Shown: positions 1-8,604, counted from the stretch's first letter. The stretch: 64,000 bases of DNA from an uncultured Succinivibrio sp. (GCA_900754255.1 CAAECI010000051.1:1-64000), one strand, 5' to 3'. Made by a program: numbers and translations. Notes: generated from the sequence alone by a model not told the origin.

Positions 1-2
1 AG

Positions 3-1184
3 TCAGTATTGGCTGTAGCTATCGCTGCAGCAGCTTTTGCAGCTTCCGCTGCTTCCGCAGCCCAGGTTTATGACAAAGACGGCACCACTTTAGCTGTCGG
101 TGGTCAGGTTGAGTTCATGGCCGGTAATGCAGGTAATTCTTATTTCAGCAACGGCGGTCAGGATGCCACCACCCGTGATCGCGCTCGTGTCAATTTAGCA
201 GGTCGCACTCAGTTGACCAACGGCATTGCAGGCTACGGTTTCATGGAGTGGGAAGCTAACCACATGGGTACCTCTAAGGAAGCACAGGACATCAACGCCC
301 GCTTTGCTTTCTTAGGCGCTGATTTTGGCAAGTTCGGTAAGGTTCAGGTCGGTCGCTATGTCGATCCTTTTGAGTATGCTTCCAACTTAGTTGACGTTCT
401 TGATGAAGTTGGCGTTTACGGTGGCAACGACGAGCGTAACTCCGGTCATATCTCCTATATGTGGTCCGGCTACGGCTTTGATGCCGGTATCTCCTATCAG
501 ATGGCTGAAGACAACTACAAGTCTGATCTGCTCGGAAATAACAAAAACTTCAATGTTGATTCCGGCTTCTCCATCTATGCAGGTTACACCTCTCCTGTAG
601 TTCTCTTCGGACCCATCAGCGTTCGTGCCGGTTACTTGTATCTTAACGGCCAGGCTGAGCGTGACGGCGGTAACAAGTATGACTACTCATTGGCTGAAAA
701 TGGAATCGATTTCAAATCAATGTTAATCGACAGCATGAAGTCCATTGACGGTGCTTTGGCTTGGGGTACCAATGGCAAGGGCTTCTATATTGCTACCAAC
801 TATAACTATGCAAAGGCAAAATCCAGCAAGGATTATACCTGGACTAGTACTGGTGTAACTGCCGAAGATACCAACAATGAGAAGACTGTTAAAGCTTGGG
901 AAACCGTAGCAACCTACGGCTTTGCCAACGGCGTCCGTCTCGGTGCTTCCTATCACTTTATCAAGGAGACAGTTAAGGATCTTCTCAATGATGAGAAGGA
1001 ATCAGGAAACACCAAGTACGTCCAGTTGATTGCTGACTACAACGTTACCCCCAACTTCAAGGTTTGGGCTGAAGGACTGATCGATGCAGGCTCTGATGAT
1101 GATTATCCTAAGATTTCATCAAAGTTTGACGATAAGAATTCCGGTCACAACTCCTTCATGGTCGGTGCGCGCTACGTCTTCTAA
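3..1184 (+). CDS. Outer-membrane porin (5' end outside window)
   Basis: Gram-negative general porin, a beta-barrel allowing passive diffusion of small solutes across the outer membrane. The reading frame is open to the window edge (codons from base 3 read S-V-L-A-V-A), so the true start, probably a Met-Lys signal peptide start, lies upstream. The visible part begins in the hydrophobic core of a signal peptide ending in ASA-AQ, then VYDKDGTTLAVGGQVE, the usual first strand of OmpC-like porins. Alternating aromatic strands with G-Y and R-A-R patterns follow, and the chain ends in ARYVF, the terminal aromatic residue read by the BAM complex. It stands alone, followed by a strong terminator. Substrate specificity cannot be read from the sequence. 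Confidence 0.9.
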   Translation, partial: SVLAVAIAAAAFAASAASAAQVYDKDGTTLAVGGQVEFMAGNAGNSYFSNGGQDATTRDRARVNLAGRTQLTNGIAGYGFMEWEANHMGTSKEAQDINARFAFLGADFGKFGKVQVGRYVDPFEYASNLVDVLDEVGVYGGNDERNSGHISYMWSGYGFDAGISYQMAEDNYKSDLLGNNKNFNVDSGFSIYAGYTSPVVLFGPISVRAGYLYLNGQAERDGGNKYDYSLAENGIDFKSMLIDSMKSIDGALAWGTNGKGFYIATNYNYAKAKSSKDYTWTSTGVTAEDTNNEKTVKAWETVATYGFANGVRLGASYHFIKETVKDLLNDEKESGNTKYVQLIADYNVTPNFKVWAEGLIDAGSDDDYPKISSKFDDKNSGHNSFMVGARYVF

Positions 1185-1254
1185 TCGAGTCTTGATTTAT
1201 AACTCGCTTAGTTGCTAAAGATTCATTTTCCTTCGTGGTAAATGAAACCCAGTT

Positions 1255-1284
1255 GGCAGGATCCTAATTGATCCTGCCTTTTTT
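1255..1284 (+). terminator. Rho-independent terminator after the porin
   Basis: A perfect 9-bp stem (ggcaggatc / gatcctgcc, 1255-1263 and 1270-1278) with a 6-base loop is followed by six T residues (1279-1284). It lies 70 bases past the porin stop codon. Confidence 0.92.
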
Positions 1285-1415
1285 ATATTTCTTTAACGAT
1301 GCTCCGCACTTATTCGCGCTTTTCTTTCAAAAAATTACATAACTAATATAAAATTAAAGAATTCGAAACATTCATTTCATACAAATTACTCATTCAAGCA
1401 GATTAAGGAACATTT

Positions 1416-2114
1416 ATGACTATCGGTATCATTGGTGCCATGGAACCCGAGGTTAACGATCTAATCGAGGCCTTGGACGGTCATGAGATCATCAAAACCC
1501 GTATTGCCGACATCCACAAAGGGTCCATCAAAGGAAAAGACGTAGCTATCGTGCAATGCGGGATCGGCAAATGCTCGGCCGCCGCTGTTACTGCAGTGCT
1601 TATTGACAGATGCTCCCCGTCGGCTGTGATCAACACCGGATGCGCCGGAGCCATAGCTGCTGATCTGCATATCGGTGATGTGATCTTTTCAACCAAAGCT
1701 GCCCATCATGATGCAGATCTCACGGTTTTCGGATATGCCAAGGGTCAGATGGCCGGGCATGAGCTCTTCTTCAACGCCGATCCTGCCATGATGGCTAAAG
1801 CCGACATTGCCGCAGCTAATATTCCCGAGCTGAAAAATAAATACAAAAGCGGTCTTGTGGTCTCCGGAGATCAATTCATAAATACGCCTGAACGTAGGGA
1901 CGAGATCCGTAAAATGTTCCCGGACGCGGCAGTTTGTGAAATGGAAGGGGCGGCAATCGCTCAAATCTGCTACGACTGTGAAACTCCTTTTCTCATCATA
2001 CGCGCAGTTTCAGATGCCGCCTGTGAGGGGGAATCGATAACCTATGACGAATTTATGCCCAAGGCGGCAGCTTTGAGTGCCAAATTCGTAACGGCCCTTT
2101 TACCACTGCTTTAA
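1416..2114 (+). CDS. mtnN: 5'-methylthioadenosine/S-adenosylhomocysteine nucleosidase
   Basis: Hydrolyses MTA and SAH (and 5'-deoxyadenosine) to adenine plus the thioribose or SRH, recycling the products of SAM-dependent reactions; cytoplasmic. At 232 residues it matches the family length. It opens with the family signature TIGIIGAMEPEV, with the general acid Glu12. The substrate-binding Met-Glu pair is at M176-E177 (CEMEGAA) and the catalytic Asp is D200 in RAVSD. An AAGGA Shine-Dalgarno sits 8 bases before the ATG. The next gene, cobD-like, starts 3 bases after the stop, so the two form one transcript, an order also found in vibrios and relatives where btuF often follows; btuF is absent here. 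Confidence 0.97.
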   Translation: MTIGIIGAMEPEVNDLIEALDGHEIIKTRIADIHKGSIKGKDVAIVQCGIGKCSAAAVTAVLIDRCSPSAVINTGCAGAIAADLHIGDVIFSTKAAHHDADLTVFGYAKGQMAGHELFFNADPAMMAKADIAAANIPELKNKYKSGLVVSGDQFINTPERRDEIRKMFPDAAVCEMEGAAIAQICYDCETPFLIIRAVSDAACEGESITYDEFMPKAAALSAKFVTALLPLL

Positions 2115-2117
2115 AAC

Positions 2118-3113
2118 ATGTTTTCAGGACTGAGTAAGGCTCTTGAGTCCACCGCATCGGGAGATCTCGATGTCTCGGCATGGTTGTCCTTGTGTGACGG
2201 TGCTGGCACTATTTTGCTTGTTGCCGTTTTAATCGAGCTTATACTGCCGCTACCCTCTTCCCTAAGACTATCCAGCCTTGCTCCGTTTCTTAGGGCTCTG
2301 GCATCCAAGGTCAATTTGGAAAAAGACAGTGATCCGCAAAAATTATTCGCCGGGATCATGCTTCCATGCGTGATCTTCCTATCTATTTGGTCCCTAGGAC
2401 TGCTGATCGACGCCGCAACCGGCTTTGACACTCTGCTGTCATTATTTATTTTGCCTTTTTTGCTTAACTCGCGATCGTCCTTAGATACTGCCTGGCAGAT
2501 CTATTATCTGTTGCGACATGACAAAAAGGATCAAGCCCGCAAGGTATTGCAAAAAAAACTGCATAGGAATTGTTCAAGGCTATCCCATATGGGGCTGTCC
2601 AAGGCCTGCTGTGAGTATACGATCATGTCGCTTGCATCCAATTGGATTGCCGTAATGGTTTGGTTTGCCATAGCGGGACTTGAGGGAGCGCTGATCATGC
2701 AGATGAGCTCAGTCATGTTCGTGATCTTCTCATCAAAAAACAATACTCAATTTCACATATTCGGAACCGGCATAAGACGCATTCATCAGTTCATGCTTAT
2801 CCCGGTTGCTGTCGTCTGCATACTTTGCACCGTTTTTTCCTTTCATCCGCTGCGAGCCTTAAATGCCGCCTTTGACGCAAGTACCAAACATCCCGCGCGC
2901 ATTTCCGGCTTTTTAGAAGGCCTGTACGGAGGTTTGACAGATGTAGCCTTGGGCGGTCCCAGGGAATACGGAGATCTTATATATCGCTACCCCCGCATTG
3001 GCGGCGAACTGCAACCCTCCTCCGACAGTCTGCAGCAAATAACCAAGTGCATGCGCAGGACCGGAATGATCTTTTGTCTTATATGTGCCGTGATCACGGT
3101 GATCACGAGTTAA
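2118..3113 (+). CDS. CobD/CbiB-family membrane protein
   Basis: Member of the adenosylcobinamide-phosphate synthase (CobD/CbiB) family, which joins an aminopropanol arm to adenosylcobyric acid at the inner membrane. Seen: 331 residues, about five hydrophobic segments, an R-A-L-N-A-A-F-D-A element and the C-terminal motif ALGGPREYGDLIYRYPRIGG, diagnostic for the family. Directly behind mtnN (3-base gap) as in several gammaproteobacteria, where this shorter version is annotated only as a cobalamin biosynthesis family protein. No other corrin gene is in the window, so a role in salvage is inference. Its 3' end overlaps the convergent tatC by 11 bases. Confidence 0.8.
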   Translation: MFSGLSKALESTASGDLDVSAWLSLCDGAGTILLVAVLIELILPLPSSLRLSSLAPFLRALASKVNLEKDSDPQKLFAGIMLPCVIFLSIWSLGLLIDAATGFDTLLSLFILPFLLNSRSSLDTAWQIYYLLRHDKKDQARKVLQKKLHRNCSRLSHMGLSKACCEYTIMSLASNWIAVMVWFAIAGLEGALIMQMSSVMFVIFSSKNNTQFHIFGTGIRRIHQFMLIPVAVVCILCTVFSFHPLRALNAAFDASTKHPARISGFLEGLYGGLTDVALGGPREYGDLIYRYPRIGGELQPSSDSLQQITKCMRRTGMIFCLICAVITVITS

Positions 3114-3840
3114 TTGCCTGTAACTGACGTTTTTTACTCCGAAATAACAATGTAGAGATCATCATGCCCGCTTCAAAAAGTGCGATCAGCGGCAAGGCCA
3201 AAAGAAGCTGTGAGGTGACATCTGGAGGCGAAAGCACTGCAGACAAAGCAAAAGCACCGACGATGATATAGCGACGAGCCAGCTTTAAAGTCTCGGGCGA
3301 GGTAATGTCAAAGCAGATTAAAAAGCATACGGCCACCGGCGTTTCAAAAGCCAATCCGAAGGACACAAACATGTGCAACATAAAGCTTATATAGGATTCG
3401 ACATCAGGGGCAAAGCTGATGCTTTGCGGTGCGAATGAGGCAATAAATGGGAACAAAAAATTAAAAACTACGAAATAGCAATAAGCCGTTCCCGCTGCAA
3501 ACATGCAAAGCGAAGAGATGACAAAGATCAGTGCCGATTTTTTTTCTTTTTTGTAAAGACCAGGAGCTACAAACTGCCACAGTTGCCACAGCACCCATGG
3601 AAGAGAAACGGCAAAGGCTACAAATAAAACCAGCTTCAGCGGCCCCATTACCGGAGATATGACCCCCACTGCAAGTAAGGATGTTCCCTGAGGCAAGGCC
3701 TTTAATAGTGGAGCCCCCGCCCAGGAAAATAATTCCTTGGTAAAAGGCAATAATGCCGCCGTTACGGCCGCCATCCCGATTAATGAGCGTATAAAACAAC
3801 GCCTCAGGGCTATAAAATTCTCAAGAAACTGAGGATTCAT
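3103..3840 (-). CDS. tatC: Sec-independent protein translocase TatC
   Basis: Six-TM receptor subunit of the twin-arginine translocase, which binds RR signal peptides with TatB and nucleates TatA. I start it at ATG 3838-3840 (245 aa; E. coli 258), preceded by AGGGAAG, giving a 20-base overlap with tatB; a longer in-frame start at 3906 would lie inside tatB. Conserved elements: LPQG, the first-loop F90 and E99 (E. coli F94, E103), SFGLAFETPVAV with the TM4 glutamate, and SPPD before TM6. Odd: the N-terminal signature HLIELR reads NFIALRR, so the signal-peptide-contacting glutamate (E. coli E15) is Ala11, although R13 is kept. Confidence 0.95.
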   Translation of the reverse strand: MNPQFLENFIALRRCFIRSLIGMAAVTAALLPFTKELFSWAGAPLLKALPQGTSLLAVGVISPVMGPLKLVLFVAFAVSLPWVLWQLWQFVAPGLYKKEKKSALIFVISSLCMFAAGTAYCYFVVFNFLFPFIASFAPQSISFAPDVESYISFMLHMFVSFGLAFETPVAVCFLICFDITSPETLKLARRYIIVGAFALSAVLSPPDVTSQLLLALPLIALFEAGMMISTLLFRSKKRQLQAINS

Positions 3841-4273
3841 GTCTATCTTCCCTGCTCTTTCCGCTTTCCCCTTGATTTGCCTTAAGCTCTGCCAATTCCC
3901 TCTCAAGGCCGTCGAGGCGTTTAATTAAATCCTGTATTTTTACATCCTGCATTTGTAACGCAGGATCAGAAATATGCACACGTGATACGGTTTGAAAGCT
4001 TTCTTCGCCATTTTTGTTTACGCGAACTGCTTCTTTAAGCTCTTTTGAAAGTTCACCGCTGCTTTTGGCAAACTCTTCCTTAAGCCCTCCTTGTCCGGTC
4101 TTAAGCGCAGACTGCGGGAGCTCTATTTGACGACGACAGTCATTCCACATTCTTTTAAGAGCCCCTGCCTTACGACCTAGCAGATTTGCAAGCTCCAGAC
4201 TTTTTTTAGGACCAAGAACGAGAATGCATACCGTCGCCAGAACCAGCATTTGCTCGAATGAAAATCCAGGCAT
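3821..4273 (-). CDS. tatB: Sec-independent protein translocase TatB
   Basis: Single-span subunit that pairs with TatC to recognise twin-arginine signal peptides. Seen: 150 residues, an N-terminal hydrophobic helix with an early acidic residue (FSFEQML, E7), the VLGPKK hinge that distinguishes TatB from TatA (FGTGK), an amphipathic helix (LANLLGRKAGALKRM), then a long charged, probably coiled-coil tail. The gene starts 3 bases after the tatA stop and its end overlaps tatC by 20 bases, so the subunits are translationally linked. Confidence 0.93.
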   Translation of the reverse strand: MPGFSFEQMLVLATVCILVLGPKKSLELANLLGRKAGALKRMWNDCRRQIELPQSALKTGQGGLKEEFAKSSGELSKELKEAVRVNKNGEESFQTVSRVHISDPALQMQDVKIQDLIKRLDGLERELAELKANQGESGKSREDRHESSVS

Positions 4274-4276
4274 GGA

Positions 4277-4471
4277 CTAAGAACGATCCTTATTCTTATC
4301 TTCGGATATGCGGTGCATGGAAGCATGCTCGTCTTCTTCGTTCAAACCTTCCTTGAAGCCGCGAATGGCAGATCCTGCATCCTTTCCGAGATTTTTGAGC
4401 TTGCCGGTACCGAACACCAACACCGCAACTATAAGTAAAATAACCCAGTGCCAAATAGACATCGCACCCAT
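4277..4471 (-). CDS. tatA: Sec-independent protein translocase TatA
   Basis: Pore-forming or membrane-thinning subunit of the Tat system. The 64 residues show the TatA layout: short periplasmic N-terminus (MSIWHW), one TM helix, the FGTGKL hinge, an amphipathic helix ([11 protein letters not shown]) and a charged tail. An AAGGAG Shine-Dalgarno precedes the ATG, immediately behind a hairpin at 4488-4511. Upstream in the same direction is a protein carrying its own Tat signal, so translocase and a likely cargo appear to be transcribed together. Confidence 0.95.
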   Translation of the reverse strand: MGAMSIWHWVILLIVAVLVFGTGKLKNLGKDAGSAIRGFKEGLNEEDEHASMHRISEDKNKDRS

Positions 4472-4487
4472 AATAAAACTCCTTAAA

Positions 4488-4511
4488 ATGCCGTACTAAA
4501 ATGTACGGCAT
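4488..4511 (-). promoter_or_regulatory. Intercistronic hairpin between the HD gene and tatA
   Basis: A perfect 9-bp inverted repeat (atgccgtac / gtacggcat) with a 6-base loop lies in the 59-base gap. On the minus strand it is followed by only three T, then directly by the AAGGAG ribosome site of tatA. That suits a partial terminator, an mRNA-processing site or a structure tuning tatA translation; which one cannot be told from sequence. Confidence 0.6.
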
Positions 4512-4530
4512 CACTTAAAACATCAAACTG

Positions 4531-5679
4531 TTATTTGGAAATTACGCTTTCGGCAATGGTGGCTGCAGACTTGAAGGCATCGCCTACGACCAAGGCCTGA
4601 TTTACGTGCATGAAGCTGTACTGAGCCCCGATATAGTTGCGGAACTTATTGAATTTAATGCCCTTAAGATCCTGATCACTCATACCGTAGTTGTTTTTGG
4701 CAACCCTTTGGAGCATCGCCACTGATGACTGTGCGGCAGGAACCGACAATACCCAATCGTGATCGCCTAAATGTACAATGTAGCCTGCTTGCTGATGAGG
4801 AGTAGGCAAAGTCTTGGCGTCGGCACCTAAAAGGCCTGCTGCGACGGGATTGACTCCGGCCAAAATTGCGGCAGCCTTAATCCAATTTACGACCTGAGCC
4901 TCGTCAGCAGAAGATCCCGGATGATTGTGCGCACAGGCCTGAGCTACAACCTCATCTGCTGGCATGCCACGGTAAATTGATTCAGCTACGGAGAAAATGT
5001 GATGCGCTCCGGTACCTGCAACGGTGTACTCCTTAAGGCAGGAACCGTCCTTTTGCCACTGGAAAACCCAAGGCTTGGCCAAATCATGGAGCAACTGAGC
5101 GGCAACAGTTATGTCATATCCGTATTCATAATCCATTACATTCTTGTAAGCGCCCAAAACTGCCTTGGTGATCTCAACGTTTACGGCAGTGTGAGTCACC
5201 AATCCGCCCGGGTAGGAGTGATGGCTTGCATATCCGCTGCCGGGTGCAGAGAAGAAGGGCTGAGGATTGGTCGACAGATCCTTTAACGGCGGGAAAAGCT
5301 TATCAACGGGAGTCTTGGCAGGATCCACAAGATCTGCATTTTGCAGTTTTGCGTACACAGTCTTTACGTCAGCTGAGGACTGGTATTTCTGCATGAACGT
5401 GGGAACGGTATTGGCATAAAAGCTCATTACCTTGTCACGCAGAGAGGCATCATGCAAGGCGTTTATCTCATTTAAAAGATAGTCCCAAGCACGCTGTACG
5501 AGCTCGGAACTCTTAGCGCAGGCTACGGCATCCTCAGGTATTGCATCCAATGTCACCTTTCTAACCTTCACATCGGCAGCAAAGGCGGGACGAACCATTC
5601 CGGCCACGGTCAAGCCTACGGCAGCGGCAGTTGAGAGCTTTAAAAAATTTCTCCTGGACATATCAGCGGGAGTATTCAT
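4531..5679 (-). CDS. Tat-exported HD-domain protein (putative phosphohydrolase)
   Basis: Unnamed protein of 382 residues with a classical twin-arginine signal peptide (SRRNFLK, R9-R10; hydrophobic core to about residue 30; cleavage near AFA-A, residues 32-35). The mature part carries HD-superfamily metal ligands in order: HH at 153-154 and H163 (SYPGGLVTHT), H198-D199 (LLHDLAKPW), H226-H227 (GAHHIFS), and H251/H253 (CAHNHPG). HD proteins bind metal and usually hydrolyse phosphoester bonds, here presumably in the periplasm after folding and metal loading inside the cell; substrate unknown. It heads the unit with tatA, tatB and tatC downstream on the same strand. The exact family is not recognised beyond the HD fold. 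Confidence 0.8.
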   Translation of the reverse strand: MNTPADMSRRNFLKLSTAAAVGLTVAGMVRPAFAADVKVRKVTLDAIPEDAVACAKSSELVQRAWDYLLNEINALHDASLRDKVMSFYANTVPTFMQKYQSSADVKTVYAKLQNADLVDPAKTPVDKLFPPLKDLSTNPQPFFSAPGSGYASHHSYPGGLVTHTAVNVEITKAVLGAYKNVMDYEYGYDITVAAQLLHDLAKPWVFQWQKDGSCLKEYTVAGTGAHHIFSVAESIYRGMPADEVVAQACAHNHPGSSADEAQVVNWIKAAAILAGVNPVAAGLLGADAKTLPTPHQQAGYIVHLGDHDWVLSVPAAQSSVAMLQRVAKNNYGMSDQDLKGIKFNKFRNYIGAQYSFMHVNQALVVGDAFKSAATIAESVISK

Positions 5680-5790
5680 ATTTTCTTTCCTTTTTCTGTG
5701 TTGTATTCACGCTTTTAATCTTCGGGCGCGTCTGTAAGATTTAAGGAGCGGCATTGTTAAGAAAAGAAAAAATTTATATCCGTATTGTTA

Positions 5791-5815
5791 AAACGGCGAA
5801 GATTAAACTTCGCCG
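5791..5815 (-). terminator. Terminator of the metNI transcript
   Basis: Perfect 8-bp stem (cggcgaag / cttcgccg, 5794-5801 and 5808-5815) with a 6-base loop, followed on the minus strand by TTTT. It lies about 75 bases past the metI stop and ahead of the HD-gene promoter region. Confidence 0.75.
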
Positions 5816-5888
5816 CTTAGATGAGTGCCAAGCCTCCGCAAAACACTGCCTGAATAATAACTACCAATATAAAGCGCTCAAGGAACGC

Positions 5889-6569
5889 TCAGTGGGTAGT
5901 CCTTTTAATCACCAGCGATCCTATAAATTGGAATAAGCTGATCATAAGCAAAATTACCGCAACCGTAAGCCAGATCATGTCTCGATAGCCCATTTGGTAG
6001 CCGTAGCGAATGGCAAAATCACCGAGGCCGCCAGCTCCGATTGCTCCGGCTATTGCCGTTATTCCGACAAAGCTTACGAAGGTGATCATGGTTACACGGG
6101 TAATACCGGGAATGCTTTCCTTTAAATAAACGCTGAATATGATCTCGCGCGGAGAAAAGCCCATTGCCGATGCCGCCTCGATAAGCCCCGCATCTACATC
6201 TGACAATACCTGCTCAATTTGACGGGCAAAAAACGGTACGGTGCCGAAAACCAAAGCGACAAAAGATCCCTCAAGCCCGGATCCGGTCCCCACGATCAAC
6301 CGCGACAGCGGGATCAGAAGAACCATCAAAATAATGAAAGGTACCGAACGTATAAGATCAATTAAACGATCACAGAGTGTAAAAACCATGCGCTTGGGGC
6401 ATATTCCGCCCCGACGGGTAACAACCAAAGTTACCCCGAGTAATACTCCCAAAAACCACGCTATGGTTCCCGAGACGGCGATCATGATCAAGGTCTGGTA
6501 TAGGCATTCAAAGAACTCCTCACGAAGCGGTTCGAAATTCGGCATGATCATATTTATGAAATCGTTCAT
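5889..6569 (-). CDS. metI: Methionine ABC transporter permease
   Basis: Inner-membrane permease of the MetNIQ importer for D- and L-methionine. Seen: 226 residues, five to six hydrophobic segments, and the BPD-permease EAA loop (EAASAMGFSPREII) with the following SIPGITR stretch typical of MetI. The start overlaps the metN stop by 4 bases, so the two are translationally coupled. A strong hairpin terminator lies downstream. Confidence 0.95.
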   Translation of the reverse strand: MNDFINMIMPNFEPLREEFFECLYQTLIMIAVSGTIAWFLGVLLGVTLVVTRRGGICPKRMVFTLCDRLIDLIRSVPFIILMVLLIPLSRLIVGTGSGLEGSFVALVFGTVPFFARQIEQVLSDVDAGLIEAASAMGFSPREIIFSVYLKESIPGITRVTMITFVSFVGITAIAGAIGAGGLGDFAIRYGYQMGYRDMIWLTVAVILLMISLFQFIGSLVIKRTTH

Positions 6570-7594
6570 TTGAGCATCTCCACGTTTACCTTATGTTCCC
6601 TTAAGAAAGCCAGTGATTTTTTCACCTGTTCCGGATCTCCGCGTAAATTGACGGCAAGCTTTCCCAAAGGTACGCCCTTGATGTAATCGATATCTCCGTA
6701 AAGAATATTGGCCTCAACCTTAAAATACTGGTAAAGCTTTGACATCAGGGCCTCGCCCGTGGCCTCACCCGTATAGGTTAAAAACCAAATATGGGTACCG
6801 TCCTTAAGATCGGCTAAGGAGCCGGGCTTATCAAAGATTTCATAGAAGGAGCCTAAATTTGAGGCGGTCTCAAGGAAGCTTTTCGAGCTTAAAGCAAGAG
6901 GCTTGGAGAAAAGATCGTATACGCTTGAGCACTCGGTTACCCTGCCGTGCTCCATCACCGCCGCTCGATCACATATTTCCTTTACCACCGACATTTGGTG
7001 GGTGATCACCACTATCGTAAGCTTGAGCTTTTCATTAAGCTCACGTAAAAGCTTTAAAATCTGCGCTGTAGTTTTCGGATCCAAAGCCGAGGTAGCCTCG
7101 TCGCAAAGCAGAACCTTAGGATCGCAGCATAATGCGCGAGCTATGGCCACACGTTGCTTTTGTCCACCCGACAGCTGCGACGGATATGCTTTTTCCTTAT
7201 CGTCAAGCCCCACCATCTGCAAAAGCGCCTTGATTTTTTCACGTCTCTTGCTGCTTTCCATGCCGGTACGACGTAACGGCAGATCAATATTTTCATATAC
7301 CGTACGCGAAGGCATGAGATTGAAATGCTGAAAGATCATGCCTATTTCCTGACGTACACGGCGCAGTTTCGAATCGCTTAAAGATGTAAGCTCAACTCCG
7401 TTTACGGTGACGCTTCCTAAGGTCGGCCTTTCCAGCAAATTGATACAGCGCACCAGCGTTGATTTTCCGGCTCCGGAAAATCCTATGATCCCGAAGATCT
7501 CCGCCTCGGCTATTTCCAGTGATACGTCCTTAACCGCTTCCACGACGCGTTTGCCGTCCTTGAAGGTTTTGGACACGTGGTCTAGCTTGATCAT
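6566..7594 (-). CDS. metN: Methionine ABC transporter ATP-binding protein
   Basis: ATPase of MetNIQ. Seen: Walker A GFSGAGKST, Q-loop, signature LSGGQKQR, Walker B VLLCDEATSALD, and a C-terminal NIL/ACT-like domain (from about residue 260) that in E. coli binds methionine and inhibits transport. I choose ATG 7592-7594 (342 aa, MIKLDHV) because AAGGGA sits 7 bases ahead; an upstream ATG at 7615 adds seven residues without a ribosome site. The substrate-binding gene metQ is transcribed divergently from the 166-base gap. I see no MetJ-type AGACGTCT repeats there. Confidence 0.96.
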   Translation of the reverse strand: MIKLDHVSKTFKDGKRVVEAVKDVSLEIAEAEIFGIIGFSGAGKSTLVRCINLLERPTLGSVTVNGVELTSLSDSKLRRVRQEIGMIFQHFNLMPSRTVYENIDLPLRRTGMESSKRREKIKALLQMVGLDDKEKAYPSQLSGGQKQRVAIARALCCDPKVLLCDEATSALDPKTTAQILKLLRELNEKLKLTIVVITHQMSVVKEICDRAAVMEHGRVTECSSVYDLFSKPLALSSKSFLETASNLGSFYEIFDKPGSLADLKDGTHIWFLTYTGEATGEALMSKLYQYFKVEANILYGDIDYIKGVPLGKLAVNLRGDPEQVKKSLAFLREHKVNVEMLK

Positions 7595-7760
7595 GTTTAA
7601 GTCCCTTTTATTCATAATTTTTGAGATCTTACCGCAATTAGCACGTTCTAAAAAACTTGCATTGCATTCTTTTTTGTGTAATAGTTTGAATATATATTAG
7701 TTAATGCTTTTTAAGCTTTTACCCAATTCAGGACAAGTAAGAAAGGATCGAGTGATCATT

Positions 7761-8603
7761 ATGAAAAAATTATTAAAAATATCCGCCTGCATAACCGCCT
7801 TAGTTTTTTCAGCCTCAGCCATTGCCGAGCATACCGTGGTGAAGGTAGGTGTTGTCGGTGCTTACAACGCTCAATGGGACACCGTCAACGAGCTCCTTAA
7901 AAAGGATGACATCGAGGTTAAGCTCGTCAAATATTCGGATTACGCCACTCCCAATCGTGCCTTAAACGACGGAGATATTGACTTAAATGCTTTTCAGCAC
8001 AAGGCCTTTTTAAAGAACGATATCGAGCGTAACGGCTATAAGATCGAGGCCATAGGAGATACCCTCATAACTCCCCTGTGCGTCTTTAACAATAAAGACA
8101 AGATCAAATCCATGGATGACATTAAAGACGGCGACATCATTGCCATCCCCTCCGATTTGACTAACGGCGGACGCGCTCTTAAGGTTTTGGAGGCGGCGGG
8201 TCTCATAAAGGTCAATCCTGACAAGGGCTATACACCTACCAAGGCCGATATCACCGAGTACGTTAAAAAAATCAAAATTCGCGAAGCTGAATCCGGGATC
8301 CTAGCCCGCATTCTACCCGACGTGAGTGCCGCCCTCATCAACGGAGGCAACGCCTTTACCGCCCACCTTGATCCTTCCGCCGATTCAATCTATCAGGAAA
8401 ACATCGATCCTAAGGTGAATACGGCTGCTTTACAGCTTGTAAACGTCATTGCCGCCCGTAGCGAGGATAAGGACAATCCGGTTTACAAAAAGGTAGTCGA
8501 TGCCTATCACACCGATGCCGTGGCCGATACCCTGCTTAAGGAATACAAGGGAGCGTTCCTGCCTGCTTGGGACGGAGCCAAGCAAGGATATAAGGCAAAC
8601 TAA
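7761..8603 (+). CDS. metQ: Methionine-binding protein MetQ (NlpA family)
   Basis: Periplasmic substrate-binding component of the methionine importer. The MetQ/NlpA fold is visible in KVGVVGAYNAQWD, ALNDGDIDLNAFQHKAFL and DLTNGGRALKVLEAAGL. Start: ATG 7761 gives MKKLLKIS (280 aa); an AAAGGA lies about 13 bases upstream, so GTG 7752, four residues longer, is a real alternative. Odd: MetQ is normally a lipoprotein, but here the only cysteine near the start (C10, in ISAC) precedes the hydrophobic core, and the peptide ends in ASAIA-EHT, a signal peptidase I site. The mature protein therefore looks soluble. It is followed 1 base later by an M20 hydrolase. Confidence 0.94.
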   Translation: MKKLLKISACITALVFSASAIAEHTVVKVGVVGAYNAQWDTVNELLKKDDIEVKLVKYSDYATPNRALNDGDIDLNAFQHKAFLKNDIERNGYKIEAIGDTLITPLCVFNNKDKIKSMDDIKDGDIIAIPSDLTNGGRALKVLEAAGLIKVNPDKGYTPTKADITEYVKKIKIREAESGILARILPDVSAALINGGNAFTAHLDPSADSIYQENIDPKVNTAALQLVNVIAARSEDKDNPVYKKVVDAYHTDAVADTLLKEYKGAFLPAWDGAKQGYKAN

Positions 8604-8604
8604 T

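Noticed and set aside
5754..5936. 60-codon frame on the plus strand after metI
   Set aside because: It spans the metI terminator hairpin and overlaps metI antisense; no ribosome site and no family resemblance.
7595..7760. MetJ operator between metN and metQ
   Set aside because: I looked for tandem AGACGTCT-like repeats and found none; regulation is left open.
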